In this document: positions 46,022 to 54,661 of the stretch, piece after piece | Position numbering within the stretch: the first letter of the stretch is position 1 | Layout: each line of letters begins with the position of its first letter | Assembly (NCBI GenBank): GCA_019752635.1 | Contig: JAIELX010000046.1 | Location: 1-64,000, forward strand | DNA length: 64,000 nt | Reading direction: 5' to 3' | Source: Candidatus Obscuribacterales bacterium | GTDB lineage: Bacteria; Cyanobacteriota; Vampirovibrionia; Obscuribacterales; Obscuribacteraceae | Made by a program: the position numbers and the translations under genes | Notes under the pieces: generated by a model | The model's input: only the letters and a program-made list of their open reading frames with translations | The model's database searches: none | What the model was told of the DNA's origin: nothing

Positions 46022-46687
46022 ATGGCGAAGATTTTGATTGTGGACGACGAAGCGGATCTTCGATCGTCAGTGCGAGATTGGCTTGCTATGGACGGTCACA
46101 GAATCGAAGAAGCGACAGATGGATCCGAGGCGCTTGAGCTTATGCAGGCAAGCGAGTTCGACGTTGTCGTGCTCGACCTGATGCTTCCCAAAATAAACGG
46201 ATTCGAAGTTTGTAGAACTTACCGAAGAGCAGGCGGTTCTGCGAGAATTCTGATGCTAACCGCAAAAGACTCCATCAGCGACAAACAAGATGGGTTTGAG
46301 TGTGGAGCCGACGATTACCTGGTTAAACCGATCAATCTGCAAGAACTTTCAATTCGTGTGCGTGCGCTGATGCGGCGTTCGATTGTTGTTGCTGGCGCGC
46401 AATTAGTAGTAGGCGACTTGGTTTTGGACACTGCAACCCACCGCCTTTTCAAAGGGGGCGAAGAAGTTAAACTCGTAGCGCAAGAACTTGCGCTGCTTGA
46501 ATTTTTTATGCGTGAACCCAATCGAGTGTTCAGCGCTGAAACATTGATTCGACAAGTTTGGAGAGGTCAGTCGTCACCGTCTACGGTGAGAACTCACATT
46601 AAGACGTTGAGACAAAAGATAGAGCGTGACGGTACTTCACCCCAGATCGAGACTATTCAAAAACTCGGCTATTGCCTGCGCGTGTGA
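46022..46687 (+). CDS. OmpR/PhoB-family response regulator
   Basis: 221 residues. Receiver domain 1-118 with acidic pair Asp8/Asp9, phospho-acceptor Asp52 (V-V-V-L-D-L-M-L-P), Thr80 and Lys102 (L-V-K-P), all canonical. Winged-helix DNA-binding domain 128-221 ends in V-R-T-H-I-K-T-L-R-Q-K-I and Y-C-L-R-V, the classic recognition-helix and wing pattern. Proteins of this family bind as head-to-tail dimers to direct repeats with 11-base spacing, exactly what occurs at four promoters in this window (35166, 42425, 46786, and 44877 on the minus strand). I infer that it regulates those units. Translationally linked to the kinase gene upstream. Confidence 0.96.
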   Translation: MAKILIVDDEADLRSSVRDWLAMDGHRIEEATDGSEALELMQASEFDVVVLDLMLPKINGFEVCRTYRRAGGSARILMLTAKDSISDKQDGFECGADDYLVKPINLQELSIRVRALMRRSIVVAGAQLVVGDLVLDTATHRLFKGGEEVKLVAQELALLEFFMREPNRVFSAETLIRQVWRGQSSPSTVRTHIKTLRQKIERDGTSPQIETIQKLGYCLRV

Positions 46688-46783
46688 GTGTAAAAATCTG
46701 AGCAATTGGCATCAGTCCACTCGTCCGTCGACTCGGCTTCATCAAGTACCTGTCACCGGATTTGGCGCGCCGAGATTTAACAT

Positions 46784-46849
46784 TCGTGAAATACCTGTGA
46801 AGTGGATTCCCTACGCGCCTTGCCGGGTGTCCTACGCCACTTCATAATG
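46784..46849 (+). promoter_or_regulatory. Promoter C with 11-bp-spaced direct repeat, ahead of the DUF4384/caspase operon
   Basis: Half-sites CGTGA at 46786-46790 and TGTGA at 46797-46801, spacing 11, context ACATTCGTGAAATACCTGTG. TTGCCG at 46821-46826 and CATAAT at 46844-46849 form a -35/-10 pair with a 17-base spacer; the first half-site lies 58 bases before the -10. About 100 bases upstream of the first DUF4384-like gene and about 96 bases after the response-regulator gene. Confidence 0.8.
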
Positions 46850-46948
46850 GTCTCAGTGCGTATGGAAGCGAAATGGCTGAGAGGGAACTTCTACTCAGCT
46901 AACGACCGTATTGAAAAATTAGACTGCGTTCCGGAAAGGAGTGTATCA

Positions 46949-47770
46949 ATGAAGCCCGAACGGGTGAAACTTTGTGCTGCCGTTGGAGTCCTGCTGTTTT
47001 GTGCCGGAGTTCCGGCTGAAGCATCGCGCAGCGCCAAAGACATGTACTTTGACCAGCTTGAGGCCCCGGGTGAGCAAGTAAACACAGGTTTCAAATACTG
47101 GATTGAGCTGAAGCGCAGCGGTGTCATAAAGCTTGTCGACAATCGATTTGCGTTTCGCTCTGGCGACGAGATTCGCTTTCGAGTTGTACCGAATCTTACA
47201 GGGCACGCCTATGTTGTTTTGTCCAAGGGAACTTCCGGTGTGCAGAAAGTCTTGTTTCCCAATCAACGGGAGGCAGGAGGAAAAGTGGTGGCAGGGAAAA
47301 CGGTAGTTCTGCCGGCAAAAGGCTACTTAAGATTCGATAGTACTCCCGGCGATGAACTTGTACGAGTGGTTCTGTCGCGACAACCACTCAGTTCCGCAGC
47401 GTTGCTTGAACCGGGATCATCCAATTGGGCAACAATCGCGAGTTCATCCTCCGGTGCACAAACATATGGGGAATCAACGCTAGTTGCATTTCCTGACGCT
47501 GAAAACGTCAAGGTCGACTTTTCAAATGAGGGGAAGCCCCCCGACGAGTCTTCAGCCAAATACGCGAAAGATCTCGATTATGTTGCACCCGCAACCCCGA
47601 CAAGAAGAACCAGCAGGGTGCGCGTTCCCTCTCGTAGAACAGTCCGAAGATCGCCCAACCGCACGCAAGCAGATCCTCTGGCTGCGGCCATGCGCCCGGG
47701 CGGCGTTACCGTAATAAACATCGAGCCATCCGAAAATCTGGGCGCAGATATTCATTTGAATCATCGATGA
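46949..47770 (+). CDS. Secreted DUF4384-like protein 1
   Basis: 273 residues. Start ATG 46949 chosen for AAGGAG seven bases upstream and a signal peptide (M-K-P-E-R-V-K, A-E-A cleavage); a longer frame back to 46802 would run through the promoter. Residues about 27-150 match the DUF4384-like unit also found in the next two genes: [DN]-[ML]-Y-[FL]-[DE]-Q, N-T-G-[FV]-K-Y-W-I-E-L, a F-R-S-G-D-E-I-R-F-R-V-x-P-N stretch, V-L-F-P, then a L-R-F-D strand and V-R-V-V-L-S-R. The C-terminal half is Arg/Ser/Pro-rich, probably disordered. First gene of a five- or six-gene plus-strand operon rich in caspases. Periplasmic or exported; exact role unknown, perhaps a partner or regulator of the caspases given the fusion two genes downstream. 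Confidence 0.82.
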   Translation: MKPERVKLCAAVGVLLFCAGVPAEASRSAKDMYFDQLEAPGEQVNTGFKYWIELKRSGVIKLVDNRFAFRSGDEIRFRVVPNLTGHAYVVLSKGTSGVQKVLFPNQREAGGKVVAGKTVVLPAKGYLRFDSTPGDELVRVVLSRQPLSSAALLEPGSSNWATIASSSSGAQTYGESTLVAFPDAENVKVDFSNEGKPPDESSAKYAKDLDYVAPATPTRRTSRVRVPSRRTVRRSPNRTQADPLAAAMRPGGVTVINIEPSENLGADIHLNHR

Positions 47771-47812
47771 CTTTTTCAATTTCTCAGGTGAAACCGTAGG
47801 AGGTTCGATTTG

Positions 47813-48511
47813 ATGAGTTCAGTTCTCGAAAGAACAGTTTTTTCGATATTAGCTGTTGGCCTAATAGTATTGCCGGCAGTGGCGGCAGATTCCAAAACAA
47901 AGAATCTCTACTTAGAGCAAGCACGAAAGCCCGACAAGCCGCTAAACACAGGCGTGAAGTATTGGATTGAATTGGAGCGCGACGGCAAAACCTCAAAGGT
48001 GAGCCACAGAACCGCGTTCAAGAAGGACGATCGCATTCGCTTTCACGTCATTCCAAACATGGATGGATTCGCGTACATAGTTATGCTCCAGGGTAGCAAC
48101 GGCGATAACTCCGTACTCTTCCCCGCTAAGGGCGCGTCGGAAAACAAAATTCACGCCAACAAAGAAATTGTCATTCCAACGGAAGGCGCCAACCTCAAGT
48201 TCGATGACAAGGCCGGGTTGGAGACCTTGCGCCTGGTGTTCTCTCGGAAAGATCTGGACCCGGACTCACAGCTTAAGCCGACAAGCGGCACGGCTGTAAT
48301 GCTTGCTGCTAAGCCCGGAAAAAAGAGTTTCGTACCAAATGGCTACAGCGTAGACATTACGACGGCAAAGAACGAGAGCAAGGAGCCCGCCACGAAGAGC
48401 TTGACCCTTGAAACCGCCGAGGGACGAGCAGCGGAAGGCGGCGAGGTGATTGTCGTATCTGATGCGCCGAATCGCCCGCTAAATGTGGACATAGCCTTGA
48501 TGCACGAGTAG
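47813..48511 (+). CDS. Secreted DUF4384-like protein 2
   Basis: About 232 residues. AGGAGG lies nine bases before ATG 47813 (or six before the adjacent TTG at 47810). Signal peptide followed by A-V-A-A-D cleavage. The DUF4384-like unit spans about 30-145: N-L-Y-L-E-Q, N-T-G-V-K-Y-W-I-E-L, K-K-D-D-R-I-R-F-H-V-I-P-N, S-V-L-F-P-A, L-R-L-V-F-S-R. The C-terminal tail ends with P-L-N-V-D-I-A-L-M-H, echoing the ends of its neighbours (A-D-I-H-L-N-H; A-I-N-F-G-L-R-H), so the tail is conserved as well. It lies 42 bases after protein 1 and 3 bases before the fused DUF4384-caspase gene, so all three are almost certainly made together. Confidence 0.82.
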   Translation: MSSVLERTVFSILAVGLIVLPAVAADSKTKNLYLEQARKPDKPLNTGVKYWIELERDGKTSKVSHRTAFKKDDRIRFHVIPNMDGFAYIVMLQGSNGDNSVLFPAKGASENKIHANKEIVIPTEGANLKFDDKAGLETLRLVFSRKDLDPDSQLKPTSGTAVMLAAKPGKKSFVPNGYSVDITTAKNESKEPATKSLTLETAEGRAAEGGEVIVVSDAPNRPLNVDIALMHE

Positions 48512-48514
48512 ACC

Positions 48515-50101
48515 ATGAATCGCGCATTCGCATCCCTCTTCCCGCGAGATCGAGCGCGGACTTTGCTTCCTCAACTGATTGCATTTTTCGTGCTTGTCTC
48601 CATGCTTGTGCTACAAGGCAACGTCGGCGCAGCGGCTACGCCTTTGAAAAATGCAAGCTACGCGCGCGACCTTTTCTTCGACCAGGACAAGCAGCCAGGC
48701 GTAGAGGCGAACAATGGCATTTCCTTCTGTCTTGAACTCCATCGACAAGGAGAAGCACCGAGGCTCTGCAACACCGACACCAAGTTTCGCTCCGGCGACG
48801 GAGTCAAGCTACACCTCAAGACCAATTTCCCCGGATACGTCTACGTGGTAATGACTAGCGGCAGTTCGGGGAGGCGAGCGGTTCTATTTCCTCCGGCAAG
48901 TCAAGGCTCACACTTTGGTGTTGAAGGCGGAAAGGAATATGTGATCCCTGCCAGCGGGGTCCTGAGATTCGACAACCAGCCCGGGGTCGAGAACCTGCGC
49001 ATTCTCATGTCCAGGGCGCCAATCGCCGATAGCCTCAGTTCTCAGAGTGTGAAAAATCTTGTTCTGGAAACAGCCCTCACAAATGGTGGCAACCAAGCAC
49101 TCGAGGGACTAAGCGTTTCGAGTGATCGCAACATTGCAAAGCGTGACTCAGCCAACGGCGGACATCTAACTTATGTAGTGAACGAGCATCCCTCCGATTC
49201 AGTCGCCATTAATTTTGGACTCAGGCACGATGGGGTCGGATCGGAAACTCAAACAAGCATTACTGGCGGTGGCGCTGTCGCCAATTCGACTGGCAGTGGA
49301 GAGAGTAGTGCGACTCCACGCCCTGGACGCATTTCTCCGCCCGCGAACACCGGTGTGAATCGTCCACTCACAGACAAGTGGGCACTTTCCATAGGCATCG
49401 GCGAATTCATGATTGGCGGGAACAACTTAAAGTCGCCCGCCAAAGATGCGAAGGATCTCTCCGCTAGTCTGGTTCAAGAATTCAATTTCGCACCATCGCA
49501 TGTGCATACTCTGGTAGACGCAGAGGCCACGCGAGCAAACATTGTGAGCCAGCTAGAGACCTGGCTTGCTCCACGAGTGCGAGCGGACGACCTCGTTCTA
49601 CTCTATGTCTCAAGCCACGGTACCGATAAGCAGCCAGTAGGCGGCAACTTCATTGTCACCTACGACTTCGACGGCAAGACACAAATGGGACTGCTCATGC
49701 AAGATCTGGGAAATCTGATCAAGAGCAAAATAGCATCGGATCGCGTCGTGGTTGTTCTCGACACTTGCTTCGCCGCAAATGCAAAATCGAAGTCGCTCGA
49801 TACCAAGGACTACCTCGACGATGTGCTTCAAGGCGCAGGACGCATCATCGTCAGCGCCTGCGATATGGATGAAACCTCGCTCGACACTTACAGCCGTTAC
49901 GGCAATTCTTTATTCACCTATCACTTGCTGCAAAATCTGCGCAAGCAACCGCGATTGAAGCAAGCGTTCGACGAGACTCGCCGCACCGTAATCCAAGACG
50001 CCTCGTTGATGCGCGCAAGACAAACACCCGTCATAAATTACGATCGCTGGCAAGGCAACGACATCGTCTTTTCCGCCAAGCCCGTTAATCCGCAGCCGTA
50101 G
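48515..50101 (+). CDS. Secreted DUF4384 + caspase-like fusion protein (caspase 2)
   Basis: 528 residues. Signal peptide about 1-42. DUF4384-like unit about 46-168 (Y-A-R-D-L-F-F-D-Q, N-N-G-I-S-F-C-L-E-L, F-R-S-G-D-G-V-K-L, A-V-L-F-P-P, L-R-I-L-M-S-R). After a Ser/Thr/Gly linker, the caspase-like domain starts near 288 (D-K-W-A-L-S-I-G-I-G). The dyad is intact: His368 in Y-V-S-S-H-G and Cys418 in L-D-T-C-F-A, though C-F-A-A-N replaces the C-[YH]-S-G seen in the other four. It joins in one chain the domain made separately by the two genes before it, which supports a functional tie between DUF4384 and caspase. The start is 3 bases after the preceding stop codon, with no good Shine-Dalgarno of its own, suggesting translational coupling. 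Confidence 0.9.
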   Translation: MNRAFASLFPRDRARTLLPQLIAFFVLVSMLVLQGNVGAAATPLKNASYARDLFFDQDKQPGVEANNGISFCLELHRQGEAPRLCNTDTKFRSGDGVKLHLKTNFPGYVYVVMTSGSSGRRAVLFPPASQGSHFGVEGGKEYVIPASGVLRFDNQPGVENLRILMSRAPIADSLSSQSVKNLVLETALTNGGNQALEGLSVSSDRNIAKRDSANGGHLTYVVNEHPSDSVAINFGLRHDGVGSETQTSITGGGAVANSTGSGESSATPRPGRISPPANTGVNRPLTDKWALSIGIGEFMIGGNNLKSPAKDAKDLSASLVQEFNFAPSHVHTLVDAEATRANIVSQLETWLAPRVRADDLVLLYVSSHGTDKQPVGGNFIVTYDFDGKTQMGLLMQDLGNLIKSKIASDRVVVVLDTCFAANAKSKSLDTKDYLDDVLQGAGRIIVSACDMDETSLDTYSRYGNSLFTYHLLQNLRKQPRLKQAFDETRRTVIQDASLMRARQTPVINYDRWQGNDIVFSAKPVNPQP

Positions 50102-50165
50102 CAGCGAAATCGGACAAAGAGGGTGGTGACTTCATGACTACAGCTATTGACCACAGAGGAGAGAA

Positions 50166-52985
50166 ATGATGATCCGGAACGCGCGACAATGGAGCCAGGT
50201 TCAGACATGCCTATTGTCGATCAGCTTGGTCCTGCTCCTCAATCCGGTCTTGAACGTAAACGTTTGCGCAGCCGAAAGCGAGTCAGAGTTAACACAAAAA
50301 GTAGTCGAATGGGAAAACAAGTTAAGATCCGCGGACTCGTACACGAAGAAGTCTACAGAGACTTGCCTGGCTTACGCGCTCAATTCTCGCTCAGACTTCT
50401 ACAACGAACATGCCAAGACCGACCTTGCCGAAGCAGACCTGAATCGCGCGGTTCAGCTAGATTCTGCACTGGGTCTTCCCTGGCGCGCTAGATTTTATAT
50501 GAAGACTGGAAAAACTGAGCTGGCGGAGGCTGATTGGAATCGGGCCGTCGAACTCGAACCAAAAAAAAATCTGGCGGATCGAGCGAAATTCTACGAGAAG
50601 GGTAAGAAGACGGAACTGGCGGAGGCCGATTGGAATCGTGCGGTTCAGCTCCAGCCCGAGTACTACCTAGATGATCGCGCCGAGTTCTACGAAAAAATCG
50701 GCAAGTGGGAACTCGCGGAAGCTGATAGGAATCGCGCAGTGCAGCTTAAGCCAGAAGACTCTTACAACCGCAGTGATCGTGCGCGGCTCTACGAGAAACT
50801 CGGAAAGTTTGACCTTGCCGAGGCCGACTGGAATCATGCGGTGCAACTCCGCCCCGAAGACAGACTTCAGAGTCGAGCAGCGTTCTACGAGAAGATTGGC
50901 AAGATGGAACTCGCCGAGGCCGACCTGAATCGTGCTGTACAACTCAAGCCCGAAGAAAATCTTCGCGTGCGCTCAAGTTTCTACGAAAGGATTGGCAAGC
51001 TTGACCTTGCCGAAGCAGACTTGAATCGCGCGGTGCAACTCAAGTACGACGAATACGATTACTACCGTCGAGCAAAGTTTTACGAGAAGCGCGGAAATTT
51101 GGAGCTTGCAGAGGCGGACATGAATCGCGCAGTGCAGCTCGATCCCAAGTCTCGCCTTGACGCGCGCGCTGGATTCTATGAGAACGTCGGTAAGCTTTCT
51201 CTGGCGGAAGCGGACTTAATTCGTTACTCTTCACTGAATGTTGAGAATTCATCGGGACTTCTCAACCTTGCGAGGTTTTATGAGCAAACGGGCAAGAATG
51301 AGCTTGCTGAGGCAAATTTCAACAGAGCTGTTCAACTTTTCTGCAAGAGCGAATATCATGCAGGTTATTCCTACTCCGCGAGAGCTCGCTACTACGAAAA
51401 GCGCGGAAAGACAGAGCTTGCGGAGGCTGATTGGAATCGCGCAGTCGAACTCAAACACGACTCATCCTATGTGTCCCAAAGGGCGGAATTCTATGAGCGT
51501 TTAGGAAAGTTTGATCTTGCCCTGCATGATCTTGATTCCATTTATGTTGATGGACGTAGCGCCTGCGCACTTCAGAGAGCACTACTGCTCCTCCGAATGG
51601 GCAAAAAGGAATTGGCAGAAAGAGATCTCAAGGAAATCGTTAGCCTTCGCCCCAAAGGCTATGAACCAGAATCTTTGACTTTGGCAAAATGCTACCTTGT
51701 CCTTGGTCAGCCCAATCTTGCCGTGGATTGCTTGAGTAAGTTTCGCCAGCTCACTAGCGACCGCGAATGGGTTCTGTCAATCGCTAATGATCGAATGAAC
51801 AAACGAAAGGAAGCGGCAGATCTCTATTCTAAGTTTTTGGAGAAACGCCACGACTCCGCAAAGTCATACCAAAGTGCCGCTCAAGAGTGTGAATATGCGC
51901 GCCAACGCCTAATCGCCCTAGGTGTCAAACCCGCATACGGTCCGTTTCCGCTAGCAAGCAATTGCAAGCAGCCGCTTGCTGAAACGTTGCAATTGTCTTC
52001 GGCTCCAATGGTGGCATCGGCATCTTCGAGTTCCCGTCCAGCTCCATCTGCGGCCCAGCCCCATAGTATAGACGCCACTGAGATCAAGCCTTCAACCAAG
52101 ACAATCAGAGATAAGTGGGCGCTTGTTGTTGGCGTAAGCAAATTTCACGATAAGCGAATTCCCCAGCTTCGATACTCGGCGAAAGATGCGAGAGACTTTC
52201 GCGACTTCCTGGTGAAGGAAGCGAATTTTGCGCCGGACCATGTGCGCCTTTTGCTCGACGAGAAGGCGACAGAGCGGCGCGTGATGTCTGAGCTCGGCAA
52301 CAAGTTTCTGGCTCGGGTGGCCAAACCCGATGATCTAATAGTGCTCTTCTTCTCGACGCACGGAAGCTCTGCCAAGGCAGATATCCGGGGGAAGAACTAC
52401 ATCGTTGCGTATGACAGTGATAGAGATGACCTCTATACGACGGGCATTGAAATGCAAAAAATAGTCGAATCAATAGATGATCGAGTCATTAGTGGCCGAA
52501 CCCTTCTGGTGCTCGATGCTTGTCACAGCGGCGCCACTACAAATGGTGCAAAGGCTATGGGGGATGGTGGAAATTTTGATGCGCAGGAACTGGCGCAGGG
52601 TTCGGGAAAATTGGTCATCTGCTCAAGCCAACCAGACCAGATATCGTGGGAGTCAACCCGTTATCAAAACGGAATCTTCACGCGAAAGCTGCTGGAAGGG
52701 TTTAGATCGAATGGAAAAAATACCAAACTAGGTGATGCATTCAACGTTTTGCGATCAGCTGTCAGATCCGAAGCACAAGAAGACCATGCTGCAAAACAGG
52801 AGCCCGTACTAAAAAGCAAATGGGACGGCAACGACCTCTTGCTCTGCGCCCCTCCATCGGCGCCTCAGGCTCTTCCTGCGGCGGTGAAACAGATTCTTGA
52901 ACCCGACAGCTCGTCCGCTCTGGCACCGCCTCTTCCCCCAACTACGACCCAAAAGCGTCCCACGAGAACACCACTACGCAAGTAA
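50166..52985 (+). CDS. Secreted TPR-array + caspase-like protein (caspase 3)
   Basis: 939 residues. GAGGAG lies just before the ATG (two ATG codons in tandem). Signal peptide 1-35 (V-C-A-A-E cleavage). About twelve very regular TPR-like units of some 33 residues run from about 83 to 500, each with F-Y-E-K-x-G-K, L-A-E-A-D and N-R-A-V-[QE]-L. A linker rich in Ser/Ala/Pro follows, then the caspase-like domain from about 646 (D-K-W-A-L-V-V-G-V-S-K-F). Catalytic His732 (F-S-T-H-G) and Cys786 (L-D-A-C-H-S-G-A) are intact. A proline-rich tail ends the protein. The regular repeats suggest a large concave binding surface for a protein or peptide partner. 64 bases after the fusion gene, same operon. 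Confidence 0.92.
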   Translation: MMIRNARQWSQVQTCLLSISLVLLLNPVLNVNVCAAESESELTQKVVEWENKLRSADSYTKKSTETCLAYALNSRSDFYNEHAKTDLAEADLNRAVQLDSALGLPWRARFYMKTGKTELAEADWNRAVELEPKKNLADRAKFYEKGKKTELAEADWNRAVQLQPEYYLDDRAEFYEKIGKWELAEADRNRAVQLKPEDSYNRSDRARLYEKLGKFDLAEADWNHAVQLRPEDRLQSRAAFYEKIGKMELAEADLNRAVQLKPEENLRVRSSFYERIGKLDLAEADLNRAVQLKYDEYDYYRRAKFYEKRGNLELAEADMNRAVQLDPKSRLDARAGFYENVGKLSLAEADLIRYSSLNVENSSGLLNLARFYEQTGKNELAEANFNRAVQLFCKSEYHAGYSYSARARYYEKRGKTELAEADWNRAVELKHDSSYVSQRAEFYERLGKFDLALHDLDSIYVDGRSACALQRALLLLRMGKKELAERDLKEIVSLRPKGYEPESLTLAKCYLVLGQPNLAVDCLSKFRQLTSDREWVLSIANDRMNKRKEAADLYSKFLEKRHDSAKSYQSAAQECEYARQRLIALGVKPAYGPFPLASNCKQPLAETLQLSSAPMVASASSSSRPAPSAAQPHSIDATEIKPSTKTIRDKWALVVGVSKFHDKRIPQLRYSAKDARDFRDFLVKEANFAPDHVRLLLDEKATERRVMSELGNKFLARVAKPDDLIVLFFSTHGSSAKADIRGKNYIVAYDSDRDDLYTTGIEMQKIVESIDDRVISGRTLLVLDACHSGATTNGAKAMGDGGNFDAQELAQGSGKLVICSSQPDQISWESTRYQNGIFTRKLLEGFRSNGKNTKLGDAFNVLRSAVRSEAQEDHAAKQEPVLKSKWDGNDLLLCAPPSAPQALPAAVKQILEPDSSSALAPPLPPTTTQKRPTRTPLRK
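50412..51560 (+). repeat. Tandem repeat of about 100 bp encoding TPR-like units
   Basis: About twelve degenerate direct repeats of 99-117 bases within the caspase 3 gene. The best conserved DNA encodes L-A-E-A-D-x-N-R-A-V-Q-L followed by F-Y-E-K-x-G-K. The near identity of units implies recent tandem expansion, so copy number may vary between strains. Confidence 0.85.
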
Positions 52986-53061
52986 CATCATCATAGGTGG
53001 AGTGCTGCCCTCTAGGCATTTGCATCGACCAATTAGAATCTGAATATGGGGTCTTCACTCT

Positions 53062-54579
53062 ATGACTTTTGACAACAGAGCTTCTTCCTCGTCAGCAGCG
53101 ATAACTCGCACTAGCATGCCAATTGAGAGGAAACAGACGACGCAGTTTTGGACGGTGAGGGGACTCTGTTTATTGACGCTGCTGATGTTTTCATTGAGTG
53201 CGATGGAACCATGCGGTGCAGAGGTTACAGGATGGACTCGGTACTACAAGGAGTGGAAGAAGTGCTTCGACGTCGGCGATTTTAAGGGCGCAGTGGAAGT
53301 AGCCACCCGCGAATTGGAGAAGCATCCGCGATCGTTTGGTGCCTTAAGTCTCAGAGGCCAGACATACATGGAGCTTGAGGAGTATCAAAAGGCCTTGGAC
53401 GATGCGAATGCAAAAATGGGAATCAAAGAAGAGCATTTCCTAACCATGTCAAATCACTTGGACAAGGCAGAGGCTCTAATTGGATTAAAATCCTGGGAGG
53501 AAGCGCTTCGAGAATTAAGGCTTTATCAAAGTGATGCTGGAGAGCATGTAATCGGAGAACTCCCAATCAAAATGCAGCTCTGCCGCGACAAGATTGCAGC
53601 GAAGAACGAACCTCCCGCCAAAGAACTGGACATAAAAGCGTTGGCGCAACAACTTGCCGCAGTCATGGAGGAAAAGCAGAAGGCAAAGGCTCAGGAAAAC
53701 TCAGCAGTAGCAGAAGTGACGCCACAAGCTGATGCTAAGCCCGTAAACCGGCCGGTAAGAGATAAGTGGGCGCTTGTAATTGGTGTCAGCAAGTTTCAGG
53801 ACAAGACCATTCCCGAGTTGCGCTTTGCTGCGAAAGATGCAGAAGACTTTAGCAAGTTTCTTGTGAACAACGCGAACTTCTCCAAGGATCACGTTCGCTT
53901 GCTTACCAATGAATCCGCAACTCAAAGACGCATCCTGGATGAACTCGGCGATAAGTTTCTACCGCGTGTGGTCAAGCCTGATGACTTGGTTGTTATCTAT
54001 TTCTCCAGTCATGGAAGTCCGAGCCGTTCAGATGTTCGAGGAAAGAATTTCTTGATTGCTCACGACAGCGAGAAGAGAAACCTGTATGCAAGTGGAATCG
54101 AAATGCAGCAACTGTCTGACGTGATTAAGGACCGGGTGCAATCTGATCGCGTACTACTTGTTCTGGACGCATGCCACAGTGGGGCCACCACTCCGGGAGA
54201 GAAAGGCGGCGAGTCCGATGCCAATTTCAATTTGCAGGCAATCCCACTGGGCAGCGGGCAGACGGTTATCTGTTCTAGCAAGGCAGAAGAACGCTCATGG
54301 GAAAGCAAACGGTACGAGAATGGTGTTTTTACAAAACGGTTGATGCAAGCGCTCATACAGGATGGTGAGCAAACGACTATCGATAAGGCGTATTCTCACT
54401 TGAGCAAGCAAGTTGAGGATGAAGTACAGCAGGATCAAGCAGCCAAGCAGACACCTGTATTTCGCAGCACCTGGAAGGGGAACAATCTCATGCTCTGTAC
54501 ACCGCCCGCAGCCCCGGAACCGATGCCTGACGCAGTCCGTTCACTTCTCGCTCCCGAACGTTGTGAGTCCCGAAAGTGA
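53062..54579 (+). CDS. Secreted TPR + caspase-like protein (caspase 4), twin of caspase 5
   Basis: 505 residues. A polar N-terminal extension precedes a signal-peptide-like core (about 30-55: L-C-L-L-T-L-L-M-F-S-L, then C-G-A). No good Shine-Dalgarno precedes the ATG at 53062. Internal Met19 is an alternative start. TPR-like helices span about 60-180. A short helix A-L-A-Q-Q-L-A-A-V-M shared with caspase 5 precedes the caspase-like domain (about 232-490). Dyad: His317 (F-S-S-H-G) and Cys371 (L-D-A-C-H-S-G). From A-K-P-V-N-R-P on, its protein sequence is almost identical to that of the next gene, but third codon positions differ often. 76 bases after caspase 3. Confidence 0.9.
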   Translation: MTFDNRASSSSAAITRTSMPIERKQTTQFWTVRGLCLLTLLMFSLSAMEPCGAEVTGWTRYYKEWKKCFDVGDFKGAVEVATRELEKHPRSFGALSLRGQTYMELEEYQKALDDANAKMGIKEEHFLTMSNHLDKAEALIGLKSWEEALRELRLYQSDAGEHVIGELPIKMQLCRDKIAAKNEPPAKELDIKALAQQLAAVMEEKQKAKAQENSAVAEVTPQADAKPVNRPVRDKWALVIGVSKFQDKTIPELRFAAKDAEDFSKFLVNNANFSKDHVRLLTNESATQRRILDELGDKFLPRVVKPDDLVVIYFSSHGSPSRSDVRGKNFLIAHDSEKRNLYASGIEMQQLSDVIKDRVQSDRVLLVLDACHSGATTPGEKGGESDANFNLQAIPLGSGQTVICSSKAEERSWESKRYENGVFTKRLMQALIQDGEQTTIDKAYSHLSKQVEDEVQQDQAAKQTPVFRSTWKGNNLMLCTPPAAPEPMPDAVRSLLAPERCESRK

Positions 54580-54631
54580 GGGTCGTATGAACATTTTATG
54601 GTATGGACTGATTCGGAGGAGCCGCTGGAGT

Positions 54632-54655
54632 ATGAATCCTTCTACGCGCGTCTAA
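54632..54655 (+). other. Seven-codon leader ORF, or remnant of a longer signal peptide, before caspase 5
   Basis: ATG at 54632, preceded by GGAGGAG ten bases upstream, reads M-N-P-S-T-R-V then TAA at 54653, in the same frame as the caspase 5 gene whose GTG start follows seven bases later. An upstream ATG at 54587 is in the same frame. Either this is a coupling leader peptide, or the TAA is a nonsense mutation in the positively charged start of the original signal peptide. Confidence 0.55.
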
Positions 54656-54661
54656 TCTCCC

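Noticed and set aside
46802..46948. N-terminal extension of the first DUF4384-like protein
   Set aside because: It overlaps the promoter elements, and the ATG at 46949 has a good ribosome site and directly begins a signal peptide.
50412..51560. Mobile or non-coding repeat element
   Set aside because: Period and reading frame match TPR-like units inside a continuous gene.
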